From: Trichomonas tenax
Taxonomy: Eukaryota; Parabasalia; Trichomonadida; Trichomonadidae
Length of the DNA: 16,991 nucleotides
Direction: 5' to 3'
Assembly: GCA_023091735.1 (NCBI GenBank)
Contig: JALKBU010001088.1
Coordinates: 1 to 16,991, forward strand
A program made the translations under genes and the position numbers. Below the pieces are notes generated by a model, which did not search any database, had not been told where the DNA came from, and saw only the letters and a list, made by a program, of their open reading frames with translations. Positions 1-11,100 of this stretch are shown here, one piece after another. Numbering within the stretch: the stretch's first letter is position 1; each line of letters begins with the position of its first letter.

Positions 1-45
1 CAAAACTTTCTATCATTTCGAGTGACGAAAAGATCGAAATTCCTA

Positions 46-51
46 TCATTT
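46..51 (+). promoter_or_regulatory. Initiator (Inr) for the ASH-repeat gene
   Basis: TCATTT fits the trichomonad initiator consensus TCA(+1)Y(T/A). Its A lies 15 nt before the ATG at 63, typical of the very short 5' leaders in this group. A second TCATTT at 13-18 is a weaker alternative further upstream. The call rests on motif and spacing only. Confidence 0.6.
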
Positions 52-62
52 CTTATCCTCCG

Positions 63-3000
63 ATGCCACTATTCGATGTGAACACTAAAATTCTTGACTT
101 AGGCAATCTCTCACTTGATTCCAACAAACAAACAAATTTCACTTTGACTAATTTCGGCACAATCTCATCAAATTTCGAGTTGATATCTTCAAATGAATAC
201 GCATCTGTCACTCCTTCATACGGATTTCTCAATCCAAACGAAAGAATTGACGTTGGAGTTTGTTTTAAACCTCCAAATCCAGGTCCTTACGAATTCCAAA
301 TCGACATCATCTGCAGCGCTTTCCCAAACATTACTTCGATGATAAAAGTTCGTGCATTTGTCGTTGGTCAATCGATTTTGATATTAGAGAATGACAAAGA
401 AACATCGAAAATCATTTTTGGTCACGTCTTCTGTGGTGACAAAAGAAAGAAAAACATCACATTCAAGAACTTCGGACCTGTTCAGAGAACAATTCAATTT
501 AATCCTTTTCGCTCTGTTATTGATAATAACTCAGAATCATTTTTCTATCCTGAAGACAAAGAATATACATTAGAAGCATGGCAGACACGCGAAATTCCTT
601 TCTTTTTCACACCTCCAAATCGATTCGATAAAAACAACGATGCTATCGAAATAGAACAAGTATCGACTATCGAGATACACAATACTAATCTTACGCTTGA
701 AATGATTCTTGTTGGCATCACTTCGCCATTTATGACAACAATTTATCCAGTCAACTTCGATTTTGGCAAACAGGGATTGCGAACAGAACAAACCAAGACA
801 CTTCAAATAAACAATGGGTCTAAAAATCCAGTTCCATTCAAGATCAAAGAAATTGCTGGATTTCATTTTTTTCCATCATCAGGAATAATTAAACCAAATT
901 CGATTCGACAGATCGATGTCATATTCAAACCAAACATGCTGGGTGTGTTCGACTTCAGTGTGTCTGTTTCCCTATGTGATGGCTTTGTTAAAAAGTCATT
1001 GCAAGTTAAAGGAGAAAGTGTGAATGTTGTTTCTGAAAATTCAACATTTAAGAGACCAAAAATCTGGGAAACGAACAAAGAAGCAGAATTCAACTTGAAA
1101 TATCCAAATAATCCTTATTGTATGACTCAGTCTGAATATGAATTAAAAGAAAAATTAAGCGTTACGTTTCGAGATTTTATTTCTTCAACTACAAATGATA
1201 TTGCAAAAACACAAAACATGACTAATAATGAAAAATCAAATGACGAATTGAATTTTGGTTTTGAGCACGGAGAAGGATTAACTCCACCAGATCCACCGCT
1301 CGCAAAAATGAAATTAGTTGCTGACAACATAGATTCAGATAATAAATTTGCAAAAAGACCAAAAGGAAATCAGAAAATCAAACTAAAGCCAACAAAAAAA
1401 ATGGAAATCGCCGAATGCGCAAAACAACTTACACAGAAGCAATTACTCAATGTTATCCACTCTGCTGATTCGATAGACTTTGGGTCAGTTACTATATATG
1501 GTTCAGCCACAAAAACTTTCACAATCCAAAACAATTTAACTCAGCATCTTTTCGTTACATTTTCAAAATTTCCACCAGAATTTGCAAAATCTTCTCCACA
1601 GTCTCAAGTCATATTCCCGCAGAAAACGGCTTCATTCAATTTAATAATGGAAGGTCTCAAAGTTGGAGAGTACAATCAATTCTTGAAATCCATAATAAAT
1701 AATCATCACGAGTTCATTATTTCTGTTCGAGCAAAAATTGTTCCAGTTGAAATTAAAATGTCGACAAATGAATTGCAATTTAAGTTCAATGAAGAGCAAG
1801 AACTGTCATCCATCACAAAGCAAGTTATTGTAAGCAACCAAACAACAGCAAAAGCGCAACTGAGTTGGGCTGGATTGAATGATATATTTTCAATCAAACC
1901 CTCAATGTGTGTTTGCAATCCTAATCAAGATGTTCACTTCGATGTGACTTACAAACCATTGGATGAGAATCACAGCGAGCTTCGTGCAATCCTCAATGTA
2001 ACCGGAGGACGTCAGCAATACTTGTCTTTGATGGGAGAAACGGGAAATACTTCAATGATAATTTCAAGTGAATCGCTTGATTTTAGTACAATACCAGTTG
2101 GAATTCCAAAGACAATGGAGCTGATATTAACCAGCACAGGAGAATTCCCAAGCATTTTCACGATATCACCAAATTTTTCAGATATTTATGATATCAATCC
2201 TACAAATGGGAGCATTTATCCAGGCGAACAATTCCCTGTAGAAATCACCGTTAACTCCAAAAAAGAATGTTCATTCGATATTCCTATTTCAATCCATACT
2301 TGTGGAATGCAGCCAATTATATTCAATATTCACGGTAGTGTTCAAGTGCCAAGTGTGACAATTGATTGCGATGGTCTTTTAGACTTTGGTGAAGTTTTTG
2401 TGGGAACAACAGCATCAAGAACACTAAAGATCACAAACAAAGGAGGAGTTCCTGCAATTGTTTGGCTTAAGTTTGAAGATAATCCAGCCTTTAAACTTGA
2501 ATTTTCTTCGATATATGATCCAAGTAAAGAAAAATCATCAATTCAGCTCGTTAGCAATGATGAATCAAAATCAAATTACCAATTTAACGTTTTGGCGAAT
2601 TCTTCAGTTGATTTTGAATTAGTATTCAAGCCATTAGAACCTGTTGATTACTCAATGAAATCTTTACCGTTTTCTTGCGATAATATTAAAATCACGTATA
2701 CAAAGTACCTCCAAATGTATGCAATGGGTAAAATTCCGCCAATCGCAATCTCTGATCAATGGCTTGATTTTGGTATTGTTAACATTGCAGATCAACTCAA
2801 TCCTAACTCAAGGCCAACTGTTAGGCAACTCGTTCTCGAAAACAAAACAAAGAAACAGGTTAAATATAAATTTGATACATCAAAACTCACTCAATCATTC
2901 TCCGTTGAACCAGCAGAAGGAACAATCATCTATTCATGTAGTGCAACAGTCTTTGTTATATTTAAGCCTACTTCCGGTTCAATTGTTGATTGCTTCCTTC

Positions 3001-6000
3001 CTCTTTATGCCACTTCAGAAAAAGGAACATTCGAAATTGCTAAAATACAACTCACAGGTATAATTGATTCGAAGCAAATTCGTTTATCACAAAGTTCCAT
3101 TTGTTTCCCTGTAGTTCCAATCAATACTACTGTATCGAGAACAATTTACGTTGATAACTTGATGTTCATCATTGCAACGATTAATGTTATCATTCCTCTC
3201 AATGAAAAATCATTCCCATTGACATATGAACTTCCAGAAGGCAACGAAATCAATCATCAATGCAACAGACTTCCAATCGTTTTCACTTTCAATTCACCAA
3301 AGCCAATGAGTTTCTCAACGCAAATCGCAGTTGTCGACAGTCTTGGAGATACATGTACATTCACAATTTCTGCAACAGCTGATTGTTCTGTTGTTACTTT
3401 GGATACATTTTTGATGAATAACGATTGCAACATTCTTCGTGCTCCATCAAAGCCTGTTATCATCAGTATGAAAGGAAAAGATGTTGTTAATGATTATTTG
3501 AGTTATTACACAGAACTGAATGATATTGGCGATTATGAATATAATCACAAAATCTTGGATGAAGATACATACAACTTCGTTATAAGTTTCCTTAATTCAT
3601 TTGTTTTGTCTACAAAAATCACAGATCTCGCGACTGATTTTGCTAATTCTGATGGTGATAAACTCTGCGAAGTTATTGAAAATCTTGCAGGACAAAAGAA
3701 ACCAACTGCTTTGGGAGGAATATCGAAAATGAAATTAACCGATGATGCCTCTAAAATACAAAAACTAAAGTCATTGCTGACTTTATTAGTTAGTGTGGGA
3801 TGTTTAGTTTCAAGAATCAATCCATTATATTTGACTTCAAAAGCAACTTTTCTTTCGATAATGAAGCAAAACATCACTAAGATGTTGCTTGCTGATAGAA
3901 ATGAAATTGATCTTGAAAAGTGGAGAGAAACACCATTAACTAAGTTTGTTAACAGTGAACATTTCCAAACTAAACTTGTTCCAAAGATGAAGAAAGCTAA
4001 AGAAGTTTTCAAACATATATCAAAAGTTGCATGGTTGGAAGTTATGCTTCAAGTTTTAAAGGTTTTCTATCTCGGAAAGAGTGAAAGTGAAAACTTTTCA
4101 TTGATTAATGGAGTTTCTGATGCAATTAAATCAATTGCAAGTATCAATGTATTCGAGAAAACACAAAAAGCTAATTTACTGTCTAATTACATGTCACACA
4201 TTGAAGCGCAGTTAATCAAATGGATTTCAATTCATTTGTGTAAAATGACTGGGCCAGAACAGATTCCTTGCATTTTCACTGACTTGAGAAACCCAATGCA
4301 TTTTGCAAATCTTATTTTCTCTCATATTCCATCGGCAAGATTGACATTAGTTTTGGAGCCAACAACGGAAAAAGATCATTTAGAGAATGCAAAAGAAGTC
4401 TCGAAATTCCTAACAAAGCTTGGAATTGGAATTGAAATCACACCGCAAATGATACGAAGAGGTTCATCAGTTGTTTTAGCTTTATTAGCATATCAACTGA
4501 AAGAATCACTTCCACATTTCATTCCCACATCAACAGTTATGTTTGAAACGGAATTAAACTGTGATCACAAGGAATCAATTACAATTCATAATCCAGGACA
4601 AGTTGAAATCAATTACATTCCAAAGATCAAAGGCTGCAAGAACTTCTTTGTATCAACAGGTTGTCTCAACATCAAACCCAGACAATCAGCTGAATGCGTT
4701 GTTGTTTACACTGCAAGAACTCATAGTCCCGAAACTGCGACATTAGAATTAACGCCTTCGAGAACTAAAGTTGTTGAACCAAAATCTGATCGATCAACAG
4801 CTTCTAAGAGATATCTACGTTCAGCAAGAAGTATCGCATCTGTTAAAGAAGATTCTGAACAAGATAAACAAGCAGCACCTGCATCAACAATTGTAATAAC
4901 ATTGAAGAGTTCTGTCACTGTTAAAACACCAAGTGTTTCATTAAATATCGAGGGAACTTTGTATGAGATTTCTAAGCACACATTAAAGATTCCAAATAAA
5001 TGTAATACTCAAGGAATATACAGAGGCTATACATTGATGATGAAAGTTAGCGATGGATTTGGAAATCCTTTGACAAACGCAAAATCAGATGAAAATATCA
5101 TCAAAGAGTTCTTCTTGAATCCACTCCACACAAGAGAAATCGACACAAATCTCTCTGTGATTGAACAGCAAATCGAAGCCCATCCTTGTTTCTTGTTCCA
5201 TAATGATGAATTCGAATTTGGAACAATGGATGGAAAAGTCACTGTTGATTTTTATCCTGCATCTCTTGGTGTCTTCAGATGCTACATGTTATTCTGCAAT
5301 AAAGAGGGAGGAGAGTTCTTCGTTGAAATTTTTGGTAAAGCAACTCTTCCTCCATTATTTGATTCAATAATTCCTGTTAAATCTGAAGCAACAATTCCAA
5401 CAACATTCAAAGTTACTATCGAACAGATAAACCAGAAATTAATCACCTGCATCTCAACAGGTATCGCAAGGAAGCAAACCTTCAAGCAGAAGATCTCTCA
5501 AATGAAACTAAGTGAAATGACAAATGCGATCAGCAAAGAAGTATATTCGAATTACATTAAAATAACACATGAAATGAAATATAATGTTACATCATCAAAT
5601 GATGTCATTGCTACTCCAACTGAATATGTTTATTCGGCAAATAATCCTTGCTTTGATTGCACGTTCAAGCCAATAAAACCAGGAAAATATCCAGCAAAGA
5701 TTGTTTTAGTTCACAAATCATTCGACGTTCGAATCATTAAAGTTGAAGGTTCTGCCTTCGCAACAACTAAAAACTTGAAGATGAACATTGAAACAACATG
5801 CGGAAGACAAGTTGTCCAAGAATTGCCATTTGAAAATCCATCTTCTGTTACTTGGAACTATAAAGCAACTTTAGCTCAAAGTGATGTATTTTCATGTGAT
5901 GGAAAATTCACTGTTTCTCCAAAATTAACATTTAACTTCCCAATTCGTTTCATGTCGAAGATTGTCGGCAGTTTCTCAACAAAACTCACAATAGTGAATC

Positions 6001-8018
6001 TAACAAAGGAATCAACTATTGTAATTGATCTCAAAGCAGATGTAACAGAGCCTTTAGCTGAAGATTATTTGAATATTAAAGTCAGAGCAAGAGATTCTTT
6101 AACGTATAATCTTACAATTCCAAAGTTTGTCCAGGAAGGAGTTATTGATGTTAAATCTGATATCCCTGTTATTGAGTTCCCGGACAGCTTTGTAATTGAG
6201 AAAGGAAGTCAGCCGCCGCTCTTCAAGTTCACTGTATTTTCGCAGGTAATGTGTCATTACACTGGCACAATAACGTTCACAGATCGATTCACTAAATTAT
6301 ATTGTTGGTATGTGATTGAAGTTGAAGCATTGCCACCTCTTCCATCGAACAAATTTGAGATGCACACGCAACAGAGAGTTCCAGCAACTGTTGCAATTCC
6401 AATATCGAATCCTACAGCGCAGATTGTTGAATTCGAGATATTGAAGTCTGATGCTGATTTGATTGGTTCTGATAAATTTATTGTTCCTGCTCGATCGGAA
6501 TCGAAATATGATCTTTCTATTGTTCCTTTCACATCATTCACAAGAATGTCTTCAATTGTTTTCCAAAGTGTCGAACTTGGAACGTTTGTCTATGAAATTG
6601 ATATAGCTGTTGGCAAACCAAACATCGTCAACTTGGCTCCAATCGTAACAATGATGGGCAAATGCGCGAAAACGTTTGTCAGTCTTACAAACGATTCGAA
6701 TATTTTTGCAACATTCGGTGTTAAAAATGGATTTCCTGAAGCATTTCAAGTCGTTTCAGATGATGGAAATACAATAAAAGTCGAACCTGGAAGATCTAAA
6801 ACAGTTGAAATCAAATACATTCCAACAATGATAGGAAACCAAGAATGTATTGTTTCATTCGAATCAGAGGAGATTGGTGACTTCATTTACAAATTAACTG
6901 GTGTCGGAAAACCACCACAGCCACAATCTCCAATAATTGTTGAGAGTCCAATCAATATAATGAACAGCGGCTGCATTTACTTTGCCAATCCATTCCCATT
7001 CAAAGCAACATTTGAAGCATCAATATACAGCGAGAATCCAGGAACATTCCAATTCCTTAACAGAAGAAGAACTTTTGTTCTCAACAATTTCCAAGAACAG
7101 GCGCAAGTTAGCTTCAGCTTCCTCTCTTCATCCTTTGGACAGTTTTCTGGATCCATTGTCATTTCATCAATAGGCCTCGAACAGAATGTTGCATGGAAAT
7201 TCCCATTGATTGGAATGACAACAACATCTGTTGGAAGTTCGATATTCCATGTTTCAACTAAATCAAAGATTCCAGCAGTCAAAGAGTTCAGTTTCTTCCT
7301 TCCTGGGGAAACAGAAAGCTTCGATGTTTCTTCTTACAAAGTCATTCTCGAGTTCGATCAAGCGTTTGATTGGCTCAGGAAATATATTGATATTCGTCCA
7401 AAGAAGAAAGAGAAGCGTGAATCTGGTTATTTCATCATTGCCGATTGTTTGTTCTCTCCACGCAGACCTCTCGAAACGAAAGCAAACATGATCATCGAAA
7501 ACGCATTAGGCCAGAAATGGAGCTTCACATTAAGATGCTTTGCAACACCAGGGGCCATTGATACTCATATCTCTCTTGAATCACAGATCAATTGTTCTGT
7601 CACTTGTCCAGTCACTATTCCCGACAAATTTGGACAAGACACAGAATTCACTGCATACTTCGATCAAGGATCTTCTTATGATTTGACGATAACCGAAGAC
7701 GAAGGAATCATTGAAGAATCTCTCGCAGTTGAAACAACATTAGTCCCAATAGAAGTAATATTCACACCTAAAACATACGGAAAACTTACAAAAGGAGTTC
7801 TCATCATTGACACAGATGAAACTCAATCTTTGATAGAAATCATCGGAAAGATGCCAGATTACGTTCCACCAAAGATATCAGTCAGCACTTACTCCGTTCC
7901 TCGTGAGATACAGTCATATAAGAGCACAAACAAGAAACGCAATATCATTCGCGAAAACATAGAAAGTGCAAGAATTACAAAACCAAGATCATCACGTCGT
8001 GGTAATTTGTTTGCATAA
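63..8018 (+). CDS. Giant ASH/MSP-repeat protein with central calponin-homology-like domain, CFAP47-like
   Basis: This uninterrupted 2651-residue protein is probably a structural component of the flagellar axoneme. Repeats of the ASH/MSP/HYDIN beta-sandwich type recur along it, marked by LDFG-like strands followed by a polar strand and an N-x-G turn. Examples lie near residues 10-32 (ILDLG), 115-138 (IIFG), 233 (FDFG), 471 (IDFG), 673 (LDFS), 773 (LDFGEVFVG) and 901 (LDFG). Residues about 1380-1490 look like a calponin-homology domain, with an LIKWI start, DLRNPMHFANLIF in the middle and VLALLAYQL at the end. Low-complexity, charged linkers lie at about 340-450 (with a GLTPPDPPL element) and about 1570-1615. 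There is no signal peptide or membrane segment. ASH arrays plus one internal CH domain are the known architecture of CFAP47, a ciliary central-apparatus protein; human CFAP47 is longer. HYDIN or another CFAP of the same fold is the alternative. The start is supported by the initiator 15 nt upstream. Domain class is confident; the orthology is inference. Confidence 0.85.
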   Translation: MPLFDVNTKILDLGNLSLDSNKQTNFTLTNFGTISSNFELISSNEYASVTPSYGFLNPNERIDVGVCFKPPNPGPYEFQIDIICSAFPNITSMIKVRAFVVGQSILILENDKETSKIIFGHVFCGDKRKKNITFKNFGPVQRTIQFNPFRSVIDNNSESFFYPEDKEYTLEAWQTREIPFFFTPPNRFDKNNDAIEIEQVSTIEIHNTNLTLEMILVGITSPFMTTIYPVNFDFGKQGLRTEQTKTLQINNGSKNPVPFKIKEIAGFHFFPSSGIIKPNSIRQIDVIFKPNMLGVFDFSVSVSLCDGFVKKSLQVKGESVNVVSENSTFKRPKIWETNKEAEFNLKYPNNPYCMTQSEYELKEKLSVTFRDFISSTTNDIAKTQNMTNNEKSNDELNFGFEHGEGLTPPDPPLAKMKLVADNIDSDNKFAKRPKGNQKIKLKPTKKMEIAECAKQLTQKQLLNVIHSADSIDFGSVTIYGSATKTFTIQNNLTQHLFVTFSKFPPEFAKSSPQSQVIFPQKTASFNLIMEGLKVGEYNQFLKSIINNHHEFIISVRAKIVPVEIKMSTNELQFKFNEEQELSSITKQVIVSNQTTAKAQLSWAGLNDIFSIKPSMCVCNPNQDVHFDVTYKPLDENHSELRAILNVTGGRQQYLSLMGETGNTSMIISSESLDFSTIPVGIPKTMELILTSTGEFPSIFTISPNFSDIYDINPTNGSIYPGEQFPVEITVNSKKECSFDIPISIHTCGMQPIIFNIHGSVQVPSVTIDCDGLLDFGEVFVGTTASRTLKITNKGGVPAIVWLKFEDNPAFKLEFSSIYDPSKEKSSIQLVSNDESKSNYQFNVLANSSVDFELVFKPLEPVDYSMKSLPFSCDNIKITYTKYLQMYAMGKIPPIAISDQWLDFGIVNIADQLNPNSRPTVRQLVLENKTKKQVKYKFDTSKLTQSFSVEPAEGTIIYSCSATVFVIFKPTSGSIVDCFLPLYATSEKGTFEIAKIQLTGIIDSKQIRLSQSSICFPVVPINTTVSRTIYVDNLMFIIATINVIIPLNEKSFPLTYELPEGNEINHQCNRLPIVFTFNSPKPMSFSTQIAVVDSLGDTCTFTISATADCSVVTLDTFLMNNDCNILRAPSKPVIISMKGKDVVNDYLSYYTELNDIGDYEYNHKILDEDTYNFVISFLNSFVLSTKITDLATDFANSDGDKLCEVIENLAGQKKPTALGGISKMKLTDDASKIQKLKSLLTLLVSVGCLVSRINPLYLTSKATFLSIMKQNITKMLLADRNEIDLEKWRETPLTKFVNSEHFQTKLVPKMKKAKEVFKHISKVAWLEVMLQVLKVFYLGKSESENFSLINGVSDAIKSIASINVFEKTQKANLLSNYMSHIEAQLIKWISIHLCKMTGPEQIPCIFTDLRNPMHFANLIFSHIPSARLTLVLEPTTEKDHLENAKEVSKFLTKLGIGIEITPQMIRRGSSVVLALLAYQLKESLPHFIPTSTVMFETELNCDHKESITIHNPGQVEINYIPKIKGCKNFFVSTGCLNIKPRQSAECVVVYTARTHSPETATLELTPSRTKVVEPKSDRSTASKRYLRSARSIASVKEDSEQDKQAAPASTIVITLKSSVTVKTPSVSLNIEGTLYEISKHTLKIPNKCNTQGIYRGYTLMMKVSDGFGNPLTNAKSDENIIKEFFLNPLHTREIDTNLSVIEQQIEAHPCFLFHNDEFEFGTMDGKVTVDFYPASLGVFRCYMLFCNKEGGEFFVEIFGKATLPPLFDSIIPVKSEATIPTTFKVTIEQINQKLITCISTGIARKQTFKQKISQMKLSEMTNAISKEVYSNYIKITHEMKYNVTSSNDVIATPTEYVYSANNPCFDCTFKPIKPGKYPAKIVLVHKSFDVRIIKVEGSAFATTKNLKMNIETTCGRQVVQELPFENPSSVTWNYKATLAQSDVFSCDGKFTVSPKLTFNFPIRFMSKIVGSFSTKLTIVNLTKESTIVIDLKADVTEPLAEDYLNIKVRARDSLTYNLTIPKFVQEGVIDVKSDIPVIEFPDSFVIEKGSQPPLFKFTVFSQVMCHYTGTITFTDRFTKLYCWYVIEVEALPPLPSNKFEMHTQQRVPATVAIPISNPTAQIVEFEILKSDADLIGSDKFIVPARSESKYDLSIVPFTSFTRMSSIVFQSVELGTFVYEIDIAVGKPNIVNLAPIVTMMGKCAKTFVSLTNDSNIFATFGVKNGFPEAFQVVSDDGNTIKVEPGRSKTVEIKYIPTMIGNQECIVSFESEEIGDFIYKLTGVGKPPQPQSPIIVESPINIMNSGCIYFANPFPFKATFEASIYSENPGTFQFLNRRRTFVLNNFQEQAQVSFSFLSSSFGQFSGSIVISSIGLEQNVAWKFPLIGMTTTSVGSSIFHVSTKSKIPAVKEFSFFLPGETESFDVSSYKVILEFDQAFDWLRKYIDIRPKKKEKRESGYFIIADCLFSPRRPLETKANMIIENALGQKWSFTLRCFATPGAIDTHISLESQINCSVTCPVTIPDKFGQDTEFTAYFDQGSSYDLTITEDEGIIEESLAVETTLVPIEVIFTPKTYGKLTKGVLIIDTDETQSLIEIIGKMPDYVPPKISVSTYSVPREIQSYKSTNKKRNIIRENIESARITKPRSSRRGNLFA

Positions 8019-8068
8019 TATTTTTTGTATAATAAAATGTTTGTTATTAATTTTAAATATGAACGAAA

Positions 8069-8102
8069 ATCATAATTTAATAACATGTTATTAAATTATG
8101 AT
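8069..8102. repeat. 34-bp perfect palindrome between convergent 3' ends
   Basis: The two 17-nt arms are exact reverse complements with no spacer, centred on CATG at 8084-8087. It lies 51 bp past the stop of the ASH-repeat gene and 55 bp past the stop of the opposing cyclase pseudogene. In RNA either strand would form the same AT-rich hairpin. A shared 3'-end signal, a cruciform, or an insertion scar are all possible; the sequence does not decide between them. Confidence 0.7.
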
Positions 8103-8156
8103 AAAATAAATATATATAAAAATTACAAATTAATATATCTATATTTTCTATTTATA

Positions 8157-11100
8157 TTAGTCAAGTTTTCCTGAGAACAAATTCATTGAGAATGATTCGT
8201 TCTCACGGTTTGGATAGTGAACGAAGTATGTTGTTCTGTTGCCTTTACCCTTCAAAAACACTTCGCCACGCTCTTCAATGATGAATTCCTGATCGACGAT
8301 TAATTCCTTAGTTTCTTGTGATATCTTAACACTTAGTGGAATATCTGTTGACTGGAGACGAGAAGCAATGTTGATTGGGTCTCCAATGATGCCGAATGTT
8401 GGTTTGTATGTACCTAAAACACCACCAATGAGTGGACCATCTGAGTTGATATCAATGCGAACTTCAAGCAATGAATCGAGTTTAGTATTGATGTCTTCTA
8501 TGATTTTTGTCTTTCTTGATTTGGTGATTGAAAGAGTCCTGCAGTAGCCATGTAAACATCACCGATAAGTTTGATCTTTATGATTTGATCATACTTAGCA
8601 ATAACTTTGTCTAATGTCGCGAAAACTAACGAAAAGTTTGCCGAAATGAAGTTTGTGATTTGCTGACCGAACATTTGACCCAGCTTTAATCCGAGGTTTT
8701 CTGTAACAGCTGGATTGAGAATTTCGACGACTGAGTTCTGATTTGTAACGATGATATTTCTGAAGCACCATAAACGATTGACTTGCAGATTGGCATTTCT
8801 TCTGCTGTATCCTTTTGTTTGTTCTTGTGGAGGAATCCGATAATTTGTTGATTGTTGATGATTGCCTGTGGATGCAAGTTCTGGATCAAAACAAGAACGA
8901 GTGTGCAGTTTTCCTCCATGAGATGCTTGTAAATGAAGCTCATTCCGAAGATAAAGATTGCCGTGAAATATCCAATCAACAAGAAAATGACACATTCTGT
9001 CATCGAATATTCATGCGTAATGATGATTGTGTCAGCAAATTGGTTTGTTATTGCAACAATTCCTGGATAAAGATGGTAATCCAATATGTGTAAAATGTTG
9101 AATGAATTTTCGTACTCTAACGTTCCGCCGTACGAACTTGGATCGTTAACTAAGTATTTGATCATGTTGGTGAAAACAGAGATTTGCGAGTTCAACGATG
9201 CGCAGATGTACATCGCTTGCATAGCTAAGTTTCCGACAGTCATTCTGTGGATGGAATAATAGAACCACTTAGCAATCTTCGTTGAATGATTCGTCAATCT
9301 CATAGAAATCAAAGGAATGACAATATATGAACCAACGAATTCCATAATGACAACGTATGTGAAGAATACTGTAATAATAAGCTTAATATGCGTGACATTC
9401 TTTCAAACGCCTTGACCATTTGCAGAATCCAGCAAAGTTTCATCCATTAATGGAGCTTTGGCGTCTTCTTTGACTTTAGTAGGTAATTCAGCCAAAACCT
9501 TTGTGAATTCGTTGATCATGCGGGCATAGAAGATAATGGTAAGATTAATTGGAAGGATCGTGACAATCAATATAATAATCAAACCGATTATCAGCCAATA
9601 AAGATATGTGACGTGATACTGACTTATCTGTATAATATGAACTGAAGCAGAGAACCAAAACATTCTTTAATTCGTCAGCCATTCTGTTTGAGTTTGCAAC
9701 AACTTAGCAGAAATCATCATTCTCGAAAATGTTTTCTGGATAGTCTCCTTTCGCAAAATCGCCAGCGACTCAGTTTTGCTCGAAAGAAGTGAATGACAAT
9801 TGGCTGCTCAATGAAGCAGAAACGTTATATCCCGGCTTTCCGTTCGAACATTCTTGAAGTGTGGAATTACTTCTCAAGAGTGCAGAGAAAATGTTATACA
9901 CATTAATCTGTCCTGGGAGACTTGCTGCTGAATCAAGAATCATGTGCAAATTGTATCTGCTTAAGTTAAAGGTGTAGAAAATATTTTCGACATCCGACAT
10001 ATCGCTTGGAATGACTTTTGTTGCGTTGATCTTTTGATTCATATCCATTTCTTCGAGATCAACTGTCGCGTTATATCTTCCTGTGTAATTCGCTCAATCA
10101 AGAAGAACATGGAATGTTGAATAGTGATTGTAGAACATTGAGTATCCGATGCTTTGGAGATCGATGTGTGAAGTTCTTCTCCAAGCTAATCTTGATTTAG
10201 AGTCGAAGAAAACAAAGTTCAAGAAAAACAAGTGAATGACGAATGATAAAACTGCAAAGATCGCGATGGAGATAGAATGCTTTGGCTTTGTTTTAGAGAT
10301 TGAATGATTTAGAGCAATTCTTACTCTGGCGTCTCTTATCAATCTCCTACCTATGGTGTCTTCACTTTCGGCATCAACTTCGTCATATTTGTAGAGATCA
10401 AGACTTGCGCGCGAATAGTGTTTGTTTAGTTGGTGTTGGTTGTTTTGAGAGCCATTTGGATTGTTTTTTGATTTGTTTCCGCTGTCTCTGTTGTTTGGAT
10501 TTAATATTGAATCCATAACTTCCGTTGGATTTGTGATATTGATGACTGTTGCCTGTGTTGTTGTGCTTTGAGAAACTGTACGTTTACCTTGTGAATCGAA
10601 GATATGATCTTTGATGTATCTTGGGAATCTTTCGATCATAGATCTGAAGGAGATATCAACATTGAAGTCTGTTCCGTCTAAGATTGCATCTGATCTGATT
10701 GTCTGCATGATTGCTCCATCATAGTCGCAGAGGCACTCGATCAAAAAGTTTGCGTATTTGTTGGTAATTTTGACGTTTTTTTGGATTTATTGAGTTTCGT
10801 TGTTTTATATGATAACATATCAGTGTATCCGTTTCCTCCTATTTGTCTGTCCCAAAACGCGCGAACGGAAGCTTTAACTTCCTCGTTATATGAATGAAGT
10901 CTTGCCTGGATTTCGAGAGTATCTTTGGAGTTCGAAACTAATCTTCTTGTCTTGATTTTCGCGATTTGATAGAAAAGGAATCTGTTGATGAATGATAGCT
11001 TCCTCTTGCAAACCAATCTCCTGTAGAGGATGCTTAATTTAGATCCATCTGACGGAAAATAAGTAACGATTTGTAGTAAAAGAGACAAAATTCCTTTGTT

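Noticed and set aside
3545..4012. Minus-strand open frame of 155 codons inside the large plus-strand gene
   Set aside because: The plus-strand frame is intact with domain structure over the same bases; the minus frame has no initiator and looks like an antisense shadow.
8815..9093. Plus-strand open frame of 92 codons
   Set aside because: It lies opposite the clearly cyclase-like minus-strand reading and has no initiator or domain; it is a shadow frame.
8498..9345. Two overlapping minus-strand frames as two real genes
   Set aside because: They are the two halves of one reading split by a single frameshift near 8758; the protein sense passes from one to the other.
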